A stretch of 64,000 nucleotides of DNA from Clostridium mediterraneense (lineage in GTDB: Bacteria > Bacillota > Clostridia > Clostridiales > Clostridiaceae): assembly GCF_900091705.1 (NCBI RefSeq), contig NZ_LT594785.1, positions 2,470,918 through 2,534,917 of the forward strand. Reading direction: 5' to 3'. Below the pieces are notes generated by a model. It had not been told where the DNA came from. It made no database searches and saw only the letters and a list, made by a program, of their open reading frames with translations. Position numbers and translations under genes: made by a program. Shown here one piece after another: positions 26,192-35,083 of the stretch (positions within the stretch are counted from its first letter, which is position 1; each line of letters begins with the position of its first letter).

Positions 26192-26962
26192 CTATCTCCT
26201 AAAGAAAGAAAATAATCCTTTCTTCTTTTCTTTAACCTTATATCCATTAAATATTATTTCTTTATTATTCAGTAGTTTTTCTCCATTACTTATTGAATCT
26301 TCTAAGAAGCTTGGATTTATTTTTTCTATTAAATCTTTATACTGAGTGATATCTGTATTTCTTGATCTATCACTATGAGCATCAGAACCAATAAAACTAT
26401 AGATATTATTCTTTAAAAATATTTCAGCAGTCTTTTTTGCTTCTTTTCCCATTCTACCTTCTATGCTATTTGCATTCATTTGGAATAGATAACCCTCATC
26501 TATAAATTCATTTATTTTACTTGGGTCTTCATTAAATACTCTATATCTTTCTGGATGAGCTATTATAGGCTTGATTCCTTTTATCTTAAGCTCATAAAGT
26601 ATATTAAATATCTCCTTATCCATTTCTGCCATATTAAATTCTATAAGCATGTATCTTGAATCATTTAAAGTACCTATATTTCCATTATCTAAATCTTCTA
26701 GAAGTGATCTAGTAAAATATACTTCCTGACCAGCATAAATTTCTAAATCTATATTATTTTCTTTTGCTAATTGTCTTAGTTCTTCTACTCTTTTCTTTAC
26801 CTCAACTAAAGGTTTTTCAAATCTTCCTGTAAAATAATGTGGAGTAGCTATTATTTTCTTAGTTCCTGAATCTGCTGCTCTTTTTAACATACTTATGCTC
26901 ATAACATCAGTTTTTGAACCATCATCTATTTTTGAAATTATATGACTATGTATATCTATCAT
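26192..26962 (-). CDS. CpsB/CapC/YwqE-family PHP-type tyrosine phosphatase
   Basis: The 256-residue PHP-domain metalloenzyme opens with IDIHSHIISKIDDGSKT (HxH metal motif), then ATPHYFTG, then a GQEVYFTR acid. It has IAHPERYR in the middle and ends with GSDAHSDRSR (D-x-H). All PHP metal ligands appear present. CpsB and CapC dephosphorylate the tyrosine kinase that pairs with Wzz-like proteins, and so tune capsule length and attachment. Here it lies about 9 kb from the capsule operon and no kinase gene is in the window. The C-terminus is basic (KVKEKKKGLFSFFRR), suggesting membrane contact. GGGGGATAAT precedes the ATG. Confidence 0.92.
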   Translation of the reverse strand: MIDIHSHIISKIDDGSKTDVMSISMLKRAADSGTKKIIATPHYFTGRFEKPLVEVKKRVEELRQLAKENNIDLEIYAGQEVYFTRSLLEDLDNGNIGTLNDSRYMLIEFNMAEMDKEIFNILYELKIKGIKPIIAHPERYRVFNEDPSKINEFIDEGYLFQMNANSIEGRMGKEAKKTAEIFLKNNIYSFIGSDAHSDRSRNTDITQYKDLIEKINPSFLEDSISNGEKLLNNKEIIFNGYKVKEKKKGLFSFFRR

Positions 26963-27086
26963 ATTATCCCCCTAATATTACACTAAATTAATTTAACCAA
27001 AATTCACCATATAAATTATAACATCTAAATAACTTATATTTAAGAACTATATATTAATTATTTATTTTAAATACATTAATACAATA

Positions 27087-27116
27087 AAAAGGCTATCCTA
27101 CATAGGATAGCCTTTT
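27087..27116 (-). terminator. Terminator of the first Bce-type ABC module
   Basis: A 14-base stem (27087-27100 with 27103-27116) has a 2-base tip and a T-rich flank in the minus direction. It lies 60 bases after the permease stop. Confidence 0.8.
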
Positions 27117-27178
27117 CTATTTTTAACAATGAACTAAATGAATTTATCTATTGACTTTTTATTTATATTTTAATTTTT

Positions 27179-29176
27179 TTATTTTTTATTTTTTTCTTTA
27201 ACTATATTTTTTACACCAGCATATGTTGAGAAGAAATATCCTCCATATATTATTACTATTAATAATAAAACTATTAATGATGATGTAAATATACTTGCTT
27301 CACCAAAAGTACTAATAAATTTATTTATAGCATATATTGCAACTGCTGAATCTACTATTGCTAAGCTAAGTGGTGCAGCAAAATAAATTAATATTTGCTT
27401 AAATACTGTTTTATTAATCATCCTATTAGTTGCACCAATCTTTCTTAAAGCTGAATATCTTTCAACATTATCACTAGCTTCTGAAAGTTGTTGAAGCGCA
27501 AGTACTGCAGCTGATGTTATTAAGAATATAACACCTAAGTAAATAACTATATAAAGAACTGCCATAGTTAATCCTTGCATTTGTCCATAAGCTTCTATTC
27601 TAGTAGCACCTAATATATAAGGAGAATGATCATCATCACTATTATTAACTGTATTTAAGAAATTAGCATATTTTTGTTCTGCTTTTTCCTTATCAGCATT
27701 TCCATAATTTATATTTACTCCTGAAGAACTAAACTTTAAACCTTTAACATCTGAATCAGGTACTATAGCTGTTCCCATATTATCTGTTATTCCTGATGTT
27801 GTAAGCCCCTCATCAATAACTTTACTATTTTCTACAGTATATTTTCTATCTCCTATTTGTATTTGCTTTGTTTCTGAAAGTGCATTATTAAGTGCTGTTA
27901 TACTTTTTGAGAAATTAGCTAATAATAAAGTTTGACCATTTTTAAGAGTTATAGGAGCTTTCCCTTCTAATTTTCTTAAATTATTATAATTAGTTAAGCT
28001 CATAACTTCTAATTCGCTATTATTAACTTTACTAAAATCAATATCTGATCCAATAAACTTAAATGGAGTACGATATATAGTATAGTATGCATATTTATCA
28101 TCTGGTAAGAACTTAAATCCCTTTTGTGCTAATAAAGATTGTAAACTTTCTTGCTTAGCTGCCTTACTATCACTACTAAATATGTAGAAACTAGCATCAA
28201 ATGGTGTAGATTTTTTCAATCCACCTTCTAAAGAATTTTTAAAGCTAACTCCTGTTGATAAAGCTGATATTGTTACAAATAACATAAGTGATATTAATGA
28301 CATTGATACAAAATTAGTATTAATCTTATTATTTATTTGTCTAACAACAAACATATTAAGTCCTTTGAAATAAACTCTCTTATTTCTCTTAATAATAAAT
28401 ATTAAGAATCCTGATACTCCAAAGAAGAATAAGAATGTTCCAACAAATCCAAGTACTATTGATGATATAAATGGAAGACCTAAATCTCCAAGTCCATTTA
28501 TACCTATAATTAAATATGCTGCAATTAACATTCCAAGTCCTATAATAAATATTAAGAATGATACTACTGGACTTTTTACTCTTATTTTTTCATTTTTTCT
28601 TCCCGCAACTAATAGATCTAAAAGTTTATACTTAGAAACTACTACTACATTAAAGATCATAACTAATAAATATATTACTGCAAAGTATATTATAGTTTTT
28701 AGTATTGCTGTTCCTGAAATAATAAATGTAAATTTAGTCATTGAAACTGTAAATAATTTTGCTGTAAGTACTGATAATCCTTGTGATACTATTGCTCCAA
28801 GAACAAGACCTATTATAAGTGAGAAAATACCTACACAAACAGTTTCTAATAATAATATTCTAGATACTTTAGTTTTTCCCATACCTAGTGTCATATAAAC
28901 TGCTAATTCTTTTTTTCTCTTTTTAATAAGAAAATTATTAGCATATATAATTAAACAACCAAGTATAATTGATACAAACACTGAAAGATATGACATTGAA
29001 CTTTGTACAACCTTCATTGACTCTTTCTGTGAACTTGATAATTGTAGCATAGCTTGTTGTGCTTCTATTGAGTTAAAAGCATAAAATATACAAACTGCAA
29101 AAGTTAAAGTTAAGAAATAAATTGTATAGTCTTTAAAGCTCTTAACTACATTATTCCTAGCAATTTTAAAGTACAT
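27179..29176 (-). CDS. BceB/FtsX-type ABC permease, module 1
   Basis: ATG 29176 with GGAGG at 8 bases gives 665 residues; it overlaps the ATPase stop by 11 bases. The architecture is that of BceB permeases of antimicrobial-peptide resistance systems. There are four N-terminal helices (FtsX repeat 1, about 50-250), two more helices, and a large extracellular domain of about 200 residues (about 330-540). Last come the FtsX repeat with LQQLSEASDNVERYSALRKIGATNRM and three helices. Such permeases sense and remove bacitracin- or lantibiotic-type drugs from lipid-linked wall precursors, and signal to a BceS kinase. The second permease in the window is a close paralogue. Substrate unknown. Confidence 0.92.
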   Translation of the reverse strand: MYFKIARNNVVKSFKDYTIYFLTLTFAVCIFYAFNSIEAQQAMLQLSSSQKESMKVVQSSMSYLSVFVSIILGCLIIYANNFLIKKRKKELAVYMTLGMGKTKVSRILLLETVCVGIFSLIIGLVLGAIVSQGLSVLTAKLFTVSMTKFTFIISGTAILKTIIYFAVIYLLVMIFNVVVVSKYKLLDLLVAGRKNEKIRVKSPVVSFLIFIIGLGMLIAAYLIIGINGLGDLGLPFISSIVLGFVGTFLFFFGVSGFLIFIIKRNKRVYFKGLNMFVVRQINNKINTNFVSMSLISLMLFVTISALSTGVSFKNSLEGGLKKSTPFDASFYIFSSDSKAAKQESLQSLLAQKGFKFLPDDKYAYYTIYRTPFKFIGSDIDFSKVNNSELEVMSLTNYNNLRKLEGKAPITLKNGQTLLLANFSKSITALNNALSETKQIQIGDRKYTVENSKVIDEGLTTSGITDNMGTAIVPDSDVKGLKFSSSGVNINYGNADKEKAEQKYANFLNTVNNSDDDHSPYILGATRIEAYGQMQGLTMAVLYIVIYLGVIFLITSAAVLALQQLSEASDNVERYSALRKIGATNRMINKTVFKQILIYFAAPLSLAIVDSAVAIYAINKFISTFGEASIFTSSLIVLLLIVIIYGGYFFSTYAGVKNIVKEKNKK

Positions 29177-29927
29177 CTGAATTACCTCCAAGTAGAGTAA
29201 CAACCTCCATTATTTCGTTAAAGAATTCTTTTCTTGATTTATTACCTTTAACAATTTCCTTATAAATTTGTCCATCCTTTATAAAGAATATCCTTCTTGC
29301 ATAACTCGCAGTAAAGGCATCGTGTGTTACCATTAATATAGTAGTTTTTAATTCTTGATTTAATTTTTCAAATGATTCTAAAAGCATTCCTGATGATTTT
29401 GAATCAAGAGCTCCTGTTGGTTCATCTGCAAGCATTATGCTTGGATGAGTTACTATCGCTCTTGCTGATGCAACTCTTTGTTTTTGTCCACCTGACATTT
29501 CATAAGGATATTTATTTAAAACTTTTTCTATCCCAAGCTTCTTAGCAGCTTCTACGACTAACCCGTCTATTTCTGAGTGCTTTCTTCCTTGAATAGTTAA
29601 AGCTAAAGCTATATTTTCATAAGCTGTTAAAGTATCTAAAAGGTTAAAGTCCTGAAATACAAAGCCAAGTTCATCTCTTCTAAAACTTTCTAAGGCTCTG
29701 CCCTTCATTCCAACTATATTTTTACCGTTTATTATTATGTCTCCACTTGTTGGGTTATCAATTGTAGCTATACAGTTTAGAAGAGTTGTTTTACCACTTC
29801 CTGAAGGCCCCATTATCCCAACAAATTCACCCTCTTCTACTGATAAACTTATACCATTAAGTGCTTTTGTTTTATTTTCTTTACTTCCATATGTTTTTTG
29901 TATATTACTAACCTTTAATATTTCCAT
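29166..29927 (-). CDS. BceA-type ABC ATPase, module 1
   Basis: The 253-residue ATPase has Walker A GPSGSGKTTLLN (about 41-52), Q-loop FVFQDFNLLD, signature SGGQKQRVASARA, Walker B IMLADEPTGALDSKS and switch HDAFTASYA. The C-terminal extension (about 225-253), ending in EVVTLLGGNSDVL, is shared with the paralogue at 30281 and with a deleted relic at 33020. It drives the FtsX-type permease encoded next, with which it overlaps by 11 bases. Its promoter region carries a TTACA-N4-TGTAA element (30020-30033) homologous in place to one at 33251. ATG follows CGGAGGATTATCA. Confidence 0.94.
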   Translation of the reverse strand: MEILKVSNIQKTYGSKENKTKALNGISLSVEEGEFVGIMGPSGSGKTTLLNCIATIDNPTSGDIIINGKNIVGMKGRALESFRRDELGFVFQDFNLLDTLTAYENIALALTIQGRKHSEIDGLVVEAAKKLGIEKVLNKYPYEMSGGQKQRVASARAIVTHPSIMLADEPTGALDSKSSGMLLESFEKLNQELKTTILMVTHDAFTASYARRIFFIKDGQIYKEIVKGNKSRKEFFNEIMEVVTLLGGNSDVL

Positions 29928-30019
29928 TGATAATCCTCCGTTTTTTTAATAATCATTAACTCTAAACATAGTTTACCCCATTTGAGTAATCCTTAGTATC
30001 GATTTATCTTTCAACTACA

Positions 30020-30033
30020 TTACATTTTTGTAA
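30020..30033 (-). promoter_or_regulatory. BceR-type operator of ABC module 1
   Basis: TTACATTTTTGTAA fits the TnACA-N4-TGTnA form used by BceR regulators. About 60 bases closer to the gene, a block TAAATCGATA...GGGGTAAACTAT is shared almost base for base with the promoter region at 33190-33245. The presumed regulator is encoded at 34334-35014. Confidence 0.6.
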
Positions 30034-30040
30034 GACAAGC

Positions 30041-30217
30041 ATAAAACACTTTATCATAGATAGAAAGCCATCTTATGCTTATGCAATTTATGCTCCAAAC
30101 TGCTATTTACTAGGTATCAATATTAAGCAAGATATAAATTCGCAAAATACAACTACGCTTAGTGAAATCTTAAAAGGAGCTAAGTCATCAGTAACTGGAA
30201 TAGGAATGAGTTTTTAA
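30041..30217 (+). pseudogene. C-terminal remnant of an unidentified gene
   Basis: An open stretch reads plus-strand codons ending PSYAYAIYAPNCYLLGI ... SVTGIGMSF and stop at 30217, directly before a strong hairpin. No start codon with a ribosome site precedes it; the frame closes at 29987. Codon choice looks coding, and the position just before a terminator is that of a true gene end. It overlaps the operator region of module 1, so this fragment may be what remains of a gene replaced by the ABC duplication. Family not recognised; a chance frame is possible. Confidence 0.3.
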
Positions 30218-30220
30218 CAT

Positions 30221-30258
30221 AAAAAAGTACTAAGACTTATAAGTCTTAGTACTTTTTT
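30221..30258. terminator. Bidirectional terminator after ABC module 2
   Basis: A perfect 19-base-arm palindrome centred at 30239/30240 is flanked by A's on the left and T's on the right. It ends the minus-strand ATPase gene (stop 30281) and lies 3 bases after the plus-strand relic stop. Confidence 0.85.
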
Positions 30259-30280
30259 TAAGAATTCAACTATTTATATT

Positions 30281-31045
30281 TTAAAATAGCTCTACATCTC
30301 CACCAAGAAGTGTTACAACTTCTATTATTCTATTAAAGAATTCTTTCCTACTACTATTACCTTTTACTATTTCATTAAATATTCTTCCATCTTTTATAAA
30401 TAATATTCTATCTGCATAACTAGCAGTAAAAGCATCATGGGTAACCATTATAATAGTAGTTTTCATTTCTTCATTTAAATTTTTAAACATCTCTAATAAT
30501 GAATTTGCTGATTTTGAATCAAGTGCTCCTGTTGGCTCATCTGCAAGAATAAGACTTGGATCTGATACAATAGCTCTTGCACAAGCAACTCTTTGCTTTT
30601 GCCCTCCTGACATTTCATAAGGATATTTGTCTATTATATTTTCTATCCCTAAAATTTTTGCTGCATTACTAACAAGAGAATCTATTTCTTTATAATTTCT
30701 ACCTTGTATAGTTAAAGAAAGAGCTATATTTTCATGAGCTGTTAAAGTATCTAAAAGATTATATTCTTGAAATATAAAACCTAATTCTTGTGACTTAAAT
30801 TTTTCTCTTTCTTTTTCTTTAAATTTAGTTATATCCTTACCATTTATAATTATATCCCCTGTACTAACTTTCTCCATAGTTGATATACATTTTAAAAGAG
30901 TAGTCTTACCACTTCCTGATGGACCCATTATTCCAACAAATTCACCTTTATAAGCTGAAAAACTTATATTATCTATAGCTTTTGTTATATTACTCTTGTT
31001 TCCATAATATTTTTCTATATTTTTAACTTCTAATACTCTATCCAT
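30281..31045 (-). CDS. BceA-type ABC ATPase, module 2
   Basis: The 254 residues carry all ABC motifs: Walker A GPSGSGKTTLLK, FIFQEYNLLD, SGGQKQRVACARA, LILADEPTGALDSKS and HDAFTASYADR. It is a close paralogue of the module 1 ATPase, including the C-terminal tail. Here the ATPase gene follows its permease (TAATG, one-base overlap), the reverse of module 1. The original upstream ATPase of this module is deleted (33020-33160), so this copy probably belonged to a following module whose permease gene is now separated. It is presumed to power the permease encoded at 31045-33030. Confidence 0.93.
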   Translation of the reverse strand: MDRVLEVKNIEKYYGNKSNITKAIDNISFSAYKGEFVGIMGPSGSGKTTLLKCISTMEKVSTGDIIINGKDITKFKEKEREKFKSQELGFIFQEYNLLDTLTAHENIALSLTIQGRNYKEIDSLVSNAAKILGIENIIDKYPYEMSGGQKQRVACARAIVSDPSLILADEPTGALDSKSANSLLEMFKNLNEEMKTTIIMVTHDAFTASYADRILFIKDGRIFNEIVKGNSSRKEFFNRIIEVVTLLGGDVELF

Positions 31046-33030
31046 TACTTTTCCTTAACTATATTCTTAACTCCAACATATGTTGAATAGAAATATCCTC
31101 CGTATATTATTATTATTAACATCAATACCATTATTGAAGATACAAATATACTTGCTTCTCCAAACATATTAATAAATTCACTTGCAACATTTATCGCCAC
31201 TATTGAATCTACTATTGCAAGAATAAGTGGTGTCATAAAATAAATAAATATTTGCTCAAAAATTGTTTTACTAATCATTTCATTAGTTGCACCAATCTTT
31301 CTTAAAGCTGAATATCTTTCAACATTATCACTAGCTTCTGAAAGTTGTTGAAGGGCAAGCACTGCTGCTGATGTTATTAAGAAAATAATTCCAAGATAGA
31401 TAACTATATAAAGAATAGTCATTATTATACCTTGGTTTTCTGAATAAGCCATTTGTCTAGTTGTTCCCTCAATATATTGTCCATTTATCTTATCATTAAC
31501 ATGCTCTAAAAAATTAGAATAATATTCTTCATCTTTTTGCATATCAGAGGAACTATAATTTATGTTAATACCAGACATACTATATTCTAAGTCCTTAGTA
31601 TCTGCATCAGGAACTATTATAGTTCCAGTATTCATTGACATCTGTGTTGACATTAACGCTTCATCAATAATTTTATCATTCTTTATAGTATATTTTTTAT
31701 TTCCAACTTCTACTTGCTTTGTTTTTGCTAAAGCATTATTAAATATTTTTATATTTTGATCAAAATTACATAATAATATTGCCTGTTGATTTTCAAGAGT
31801 TACAGGAGATTTACCTTCTAATTCTCTAATCTTATTGTAATCTGTAAGACTCATAACATCTATATCACTTCCACCAAATGAAGATAATTTAACTTGTTCA
31901 TTAGCAAACTCTATAGGTGCTCTATATACGGTAAAATATTCATATTTATCTCCTGGCATTACTTTAAAATGCTTTTTTTCTAATGTAGATTTTATAGTAT
32001 TAGTATCAGTTATCATTTTACTATCTGAATTATTAAATGCATATAAACTTACATCAAATGGAGTAGATCTTTTTAAACTTTGTTCTAAAGAATTTTTAAA
32101 ACTCACTCCTGTTGATAGAGCCACTATTGTTATAAATAACATAAGTGATATTAATGACATTGATACAAAATTAGTATTAATCCTATTGTTTATTTGTCTA
32201 ACAACAAATGAATTTAAACGCTTATAATAAAATTTTTTATTTCTTTTAGCGATAAATACTAAGAAACCAGATAAACCAAAGAAAAATAAAAATGTTCCAA
32301 CAAAACCAAGTAATATACTTAAACCAAATATAGATGCAGACTCTAATCTATCAAGACTTATCATTATATAAGCCGATACTAGAGCTCCAACTCCTAAAAT
32401 AAATACTATAAATGAAATTATTGTATTCTTAATTTTTATACTTTCATTTTTTCTCTCAGCTGTAAGTAGATCTAGAAGTTTATATTTGGAAACTACCACT
32501 ACATTAAAGATCATAACTAGTAAATATATTACTGCAAAGTATATTATAGTTTTTAATATTGCTTCTCCTGAAATTATAAATTCAAACCTACTCATTGATA
32601 CTTCAAATAAATTTGATGTGATTATTGATAAGCCTTGTGAAACAAAAATCCCTATAACAATACCTATAACAAGTGATAATAAGCCAATAAAGATAGTTTC
32701 TAATAATAATATTCTTGAAACTTTTGTTTTCCCCATACCTAATATCATATAAACGGCTAGTTCCTTTTTTCTCTTTTTAATAAGAAAATTATTTGCATAT
32801 ATAATTAAACAACCAAGTATAATTGATACGAATATTGAAAGATAAGACATTACCATTTGAATAAGTTCAATATATTCCTTTTGTGACCTTGATAAATCAA
32901 GCATAGCTTGTTGTGCCCCTATTGAATTAAAGGCATAAAATATACAAACTGCAAAACTTAATGTTAAGAAATAAATTGTATAGTCTTTAAAACTTTTAAC
33001 TACATTATTTTTTGCAATCTTAAAGTACAT
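31045..33030 (-). CDS. BceB/FtsX-type ABC permease, module 2
   Basis: ATG 33030, 8 bases after GGAGG, gives 661 residues. It is colinear with the module 1 permease throughout: N-terminal FtsX helices, a long extracellular domain (about 330-535), and the C-terminal LQQLSEASDNVERYSALRKIGAT block with three helices. Membrane segments are nearly identical between the two, while the extracellular domains differ most, which suggests selection for different peptide ligands. The stop of the deleted ATPase relic overlaps its start by 11 bases, exactly as in module 1, which shows the ancestral ATPase-permease order. Confidence 0.92.
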   Translation of the reverse strand: MYFKIAKNNVVKSFKDYTIYFLTLSFAVCIFYAFNSIGAQQAMLDLSRSQKEYIELIQMVMSYLSIFVSIILGCLIIYANNFLIKKRKKELAVYMILGMGKTKVSRILLLETIFIGLLSLVIGIVIGIFVSQGLSIITSNLFEVSMSRFEFIISGEAILKTIIYFAVIYLLVMIFNVVVVSKYKLLDLLTAERKNESIKIKNTIISFIVFILGVGALVSAYIMISLDRLESASIFGLSILLGFVGTFLFFFGLSGFLVFIAKRNKKFYYKRLNSFVVRQINNRINTNFVSMSLISLMLFITIVALSTGVSFKNSLEQSLKRSTPFDVSLYAFNNSDSKMITDTNTIKSTLEKKHFKVMPGDKYEYFTVYRAPIEFANEQVKLSSFGGSDIDVMSLTDYNKIRELEGKSPVTLENQQAILLCNFDQNIKIFNNALAKTKQVEVGNKKYTIKNDKIIDEALMSTQMSMNTGTIIVPDADTKDLEYSMSGININYSSSDMQKDEEYYSNFLEHVNDKINGQYIEGTTRQMAYSENQGIIMTILYIVIYLGIIFLITSAAVLALQQLSEASDNVERYSALRKIGATNEMISKTIFEQIFIYFMTPLILAIVDSIVAINVASEFINMFGEASIFVSSIMVLMLIIIIYGGYFYSTYVGVKNIVKEK

Positions 33031-33160
33031 CTCTATTCCCTCCGCATAGAGTAACAACTTCTATTATTTCACTAGAAAATTCACCTGTTGATTTATCTTC
33101 TTTAACAAGTCCCTTATTAATATAATTTTTTTCTATATTATTAATTTCTAATATCGTCAA
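33020..33160 (-). pseudogene. Internally deleted BceA-type ATPase, 46-codon relic
   Basis: TTG 33160, 7 bases after GGAGGGG, opens a frame reading MTILEINNIEKNYINKG and then directly SSEIIEVVTLCGGNRDVL. The first part matches the N-terminus and the last part the C-terminal tail of the intact ATPases. About 200 residues between them, including Walker A, the signature and Walker B, are missing in frame. The stop still overlaps the permease start by 11 bases. It cannot bind ATP. Translation of the relic may survive because it couples ribosomes to the permease start. Confidence 0.8.
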
Positions 33161-33250
33161 TGATAAACCCCTCCATTTTAATAAAATACTTATTACTCTA
33201 AAGATAGTTTACCCCTTTTTTATATGTTCTAATATCGATTTAACTTTCAT

Positions 33251-33274
33251 ATATCTTACAACTTCGTAAGATAT
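33251..33274 (-). promoter_or_regulatory. BceR-type operator of ABC module 2
   Basis: The arms ATATCTTAC (33251-33259) and GTAAGATAT (33266-33274) flank 6 bases, giving TTACA-N4-CGTAA at the core. The shared block GTTTACCCC ... TATCGATTTA lies between this site and the relic gene, as in module 1. Confidence 0.65.
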
Positions 33275-33288
33275 ACTCAATAAAATAT

Positions 33289-34299
33289 CTAAATATTAGT
33301 TGTTCCCCCTAAAGGTATCCTTATTTCTAATTCAGTCCCTTCACCTACTGTAGATCTTATATCTAAACCTAAATTAAGTTTTACACATAACTTTTTACAA
33401 AGATATAATCCTATTCCTGTTGATTTACCAAAAATTCTTCCGTTATCACCAGTAAAACCTTTTTCAAACACTCTATCTATATCTCTTTTTGATATACCAA
33501 CTCCATTGTCTTTAATAGTAAGACGTATAAATTCTTTTTGCTTTTCAGAATTTATTTCTATTTTTGCTCCTTCAGATTTTGAATATTTAATAGCATTCTG
33601 GATTATCTGATTTATAATAAATCCAAGCCATTTTTCATCTGTAAATACCTCTTCATCTAAATCTCCAAGACTAAGACTTATTCTCTTATTTATAAAATCT
33701 CTTGCATTGGATTTAACAACCTTCATAACTATAGGTTTTAAAGGAACTTTTTTAACCACATAATCTTTACTTACATCTTTACTTCTTGAATAATATAAAA
33801 CCTGCTCTATAAAACCATCAACCTTATCAAGCTCAGCATCTATTTTTCTAGTAACTTCATCATTGTGATTTTCTATAACTAATTTTGCAGAAGCTATTGG
33901 AGTTTTTATTTCATGAACCCAAGTTTCTATGTACTCTTTATACTCTTCACTATCAAGTCTATATTTTTTAACATTCTCATTCATCGATCTATTAGCTTCT
34001 CTAAGAACTTCATGTAAGATTTTTCCCTCTAAAAAATTAGGTTCCTTTATAACTTCTGAAATAAGAAACTTTTGATCAAGTCCATCAATAACAGACTCTA
34101 CATCTGAATAATATCTTTTTACTTTAAAATATTCATATAATATATAAATACAAAGAGGAGCAAACCATATAATAAATATCCATAGAGTTATTGTTAAACT
34201 AAATTTTGCAATCCCCATAACAGCTGCAAATAATAAAAATGTAACTAAATTGATTATAATAAAGAATAATCTTTCTTTTATATAAGCTCCGAATCTCAA
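33289..34299 (-). CDS. BceS-type intramembrane-sensing histidine kinase, TTG start
   Basis: TTG 34299 lies 8 bases after AAGGAG, whereas the upstream ATG 34317 has no ribosome site. This gives 336 residues. Two helices (about 11-31 and 36-56) with almost no outside loop mark the intramembrane-sensing class, which takes its signal from a BceAB transporter. The DHp motif ETWVHEIKTPIASAKL has phospho-acceptor His129. The ATPase domain has the N box (IINQIIQNAIKYS), DNGVGI and the late GKSTGIGLYLCKKL. It pairs with the response regulator 34 bases upstream. Confidence 0.93.
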   Translation of the reverse strand: MRFGAYIKERLFFIIINLVTFLLFAAVMGIAKFSLTITLWIFIIWFAPLCIYILYEYFKVKRYYSDVESVIDGLDQKFLISEVIKEPNFLEGKILHEVLREANRSMNENVKKYRLDSEEYKEYIETWVHEIKTPIASAKLVIENHNDEVTRKIDAELDKVDGFIEQVLYYSRSKDVSKDYVVKKVPLKPIVMKVVKSNARDFINKRISLSLGDLDEEVFTDEKWLGFIINQIIQNAIKYSKSEGAKIEINSEKQKEFIRLTIKDNGVGISKRDIDRVFEKGFTGDNGRIFGKSTGIGLYLCKKLCVKLNLGLDIRSTVGEGTELEIRIPLGGTTNI

Positions 34300-34333
34300 C
34301 CGGCAGTCTCCTTTCATCTTAAGTTAAATAAAT

Positions 34334-35014
34334 CTATGGCATTATATAACCAAGACCTCTTCTAGTTTCTATAGCATCATAAATTTCAATTAACTCTAGT
34401 TTTTTTCTAAGTCTTGTTATATTTACAGAAAGAGTATTATCATCAACAAAGAAATCAGTTGACCATAAATAATTCATAAGGTCTTCTCTTGAAACTATTT
34501 TCTCTTTATTCTTCATTAAATATGAAAGAATCTTCATTTCATTCTTAGTTATTTCCTCTTTCTTTCCACTTTTAATATTTTCTATAAATCCAGTTGAAAG
34601 ATTGAGCTTTAATCCATTGTGCTCTAAATTATCATCATTAGTACTTCTATTTCCATAAGTTCTTTTTAAAATAGCTTCTATTCTTGCAAGAAGAATTTGA
34701 GTATTATATGGCTTAGTTACAAAATCATCAGCTCCAATATTCATACTCATAAGTTCATCTATTTCACTATTTCTACTAGTAACTATAATAATAGGTACAG
34801 AAGAAATCTTTCTAATTTCTCTACATATATAATAACCATCATAAACAGGTAAATTTATATCTAAAAGAATTAGATCACCATTTTCTTTATTAATTACATC
34901 TACTATATTATTAAAATCATCTGGTGCAGTAACTTCATAACCATATTTCTCTAAAAATTCTTTTAATTCTAATCTAATAGTTTCTGAATCCTCAACTATT
35001 ATAATTTTATTCAT
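34334..35014 (-). CDS. OmpR-family response regulator (BceR-like)
   Basis: The 226-residue protein has a receiver domain with acidic pair VEDSE, phospho-acceptor Asp52 (LLDINLPVYDG), the Thr switch (IVTSR) and Lys (DFVTKPYN). A C-terminal winged helix follows, with NEMKILSYLMKNKEKIVSRE and a recognition helix around VDDNTLSVNITRLRKKL. BceR proteins bind TnACA-N4-TGTnA repeats. Two such sites lie in this window upstream of the ABC modules (30020 and 33251), which fits this gene as their activator. The gene is between the kinase and a third ABC ATPase on one strand. Confidence 0.94.
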   Translation of the reverse strand: MNKIIIVEDSETIRLELKEFLEKYGYEVTAPDDFNNIVDVINKENGDLILLDINLPVYDGYYICREIRKISSVPIIIVTSRNSEIDELMSMNIGADDFVTKPYNTQILLARIEAILKRTYGNRSTNDDNLEHNGLKLNLSTGFIENIKSGKKEEITKNEMKILSYLMKNKEKIVSREDLMNYLWSTDFFVDDNTLSVNITRLRKKLELIEIYDAIETRRGLGYIMP

Positions 35015-35083
35015 TAATCACCACTCCTTATCTTCAGTATAATCTTATATTATCTAAATTATATCATATAGTATTTTATTGCT

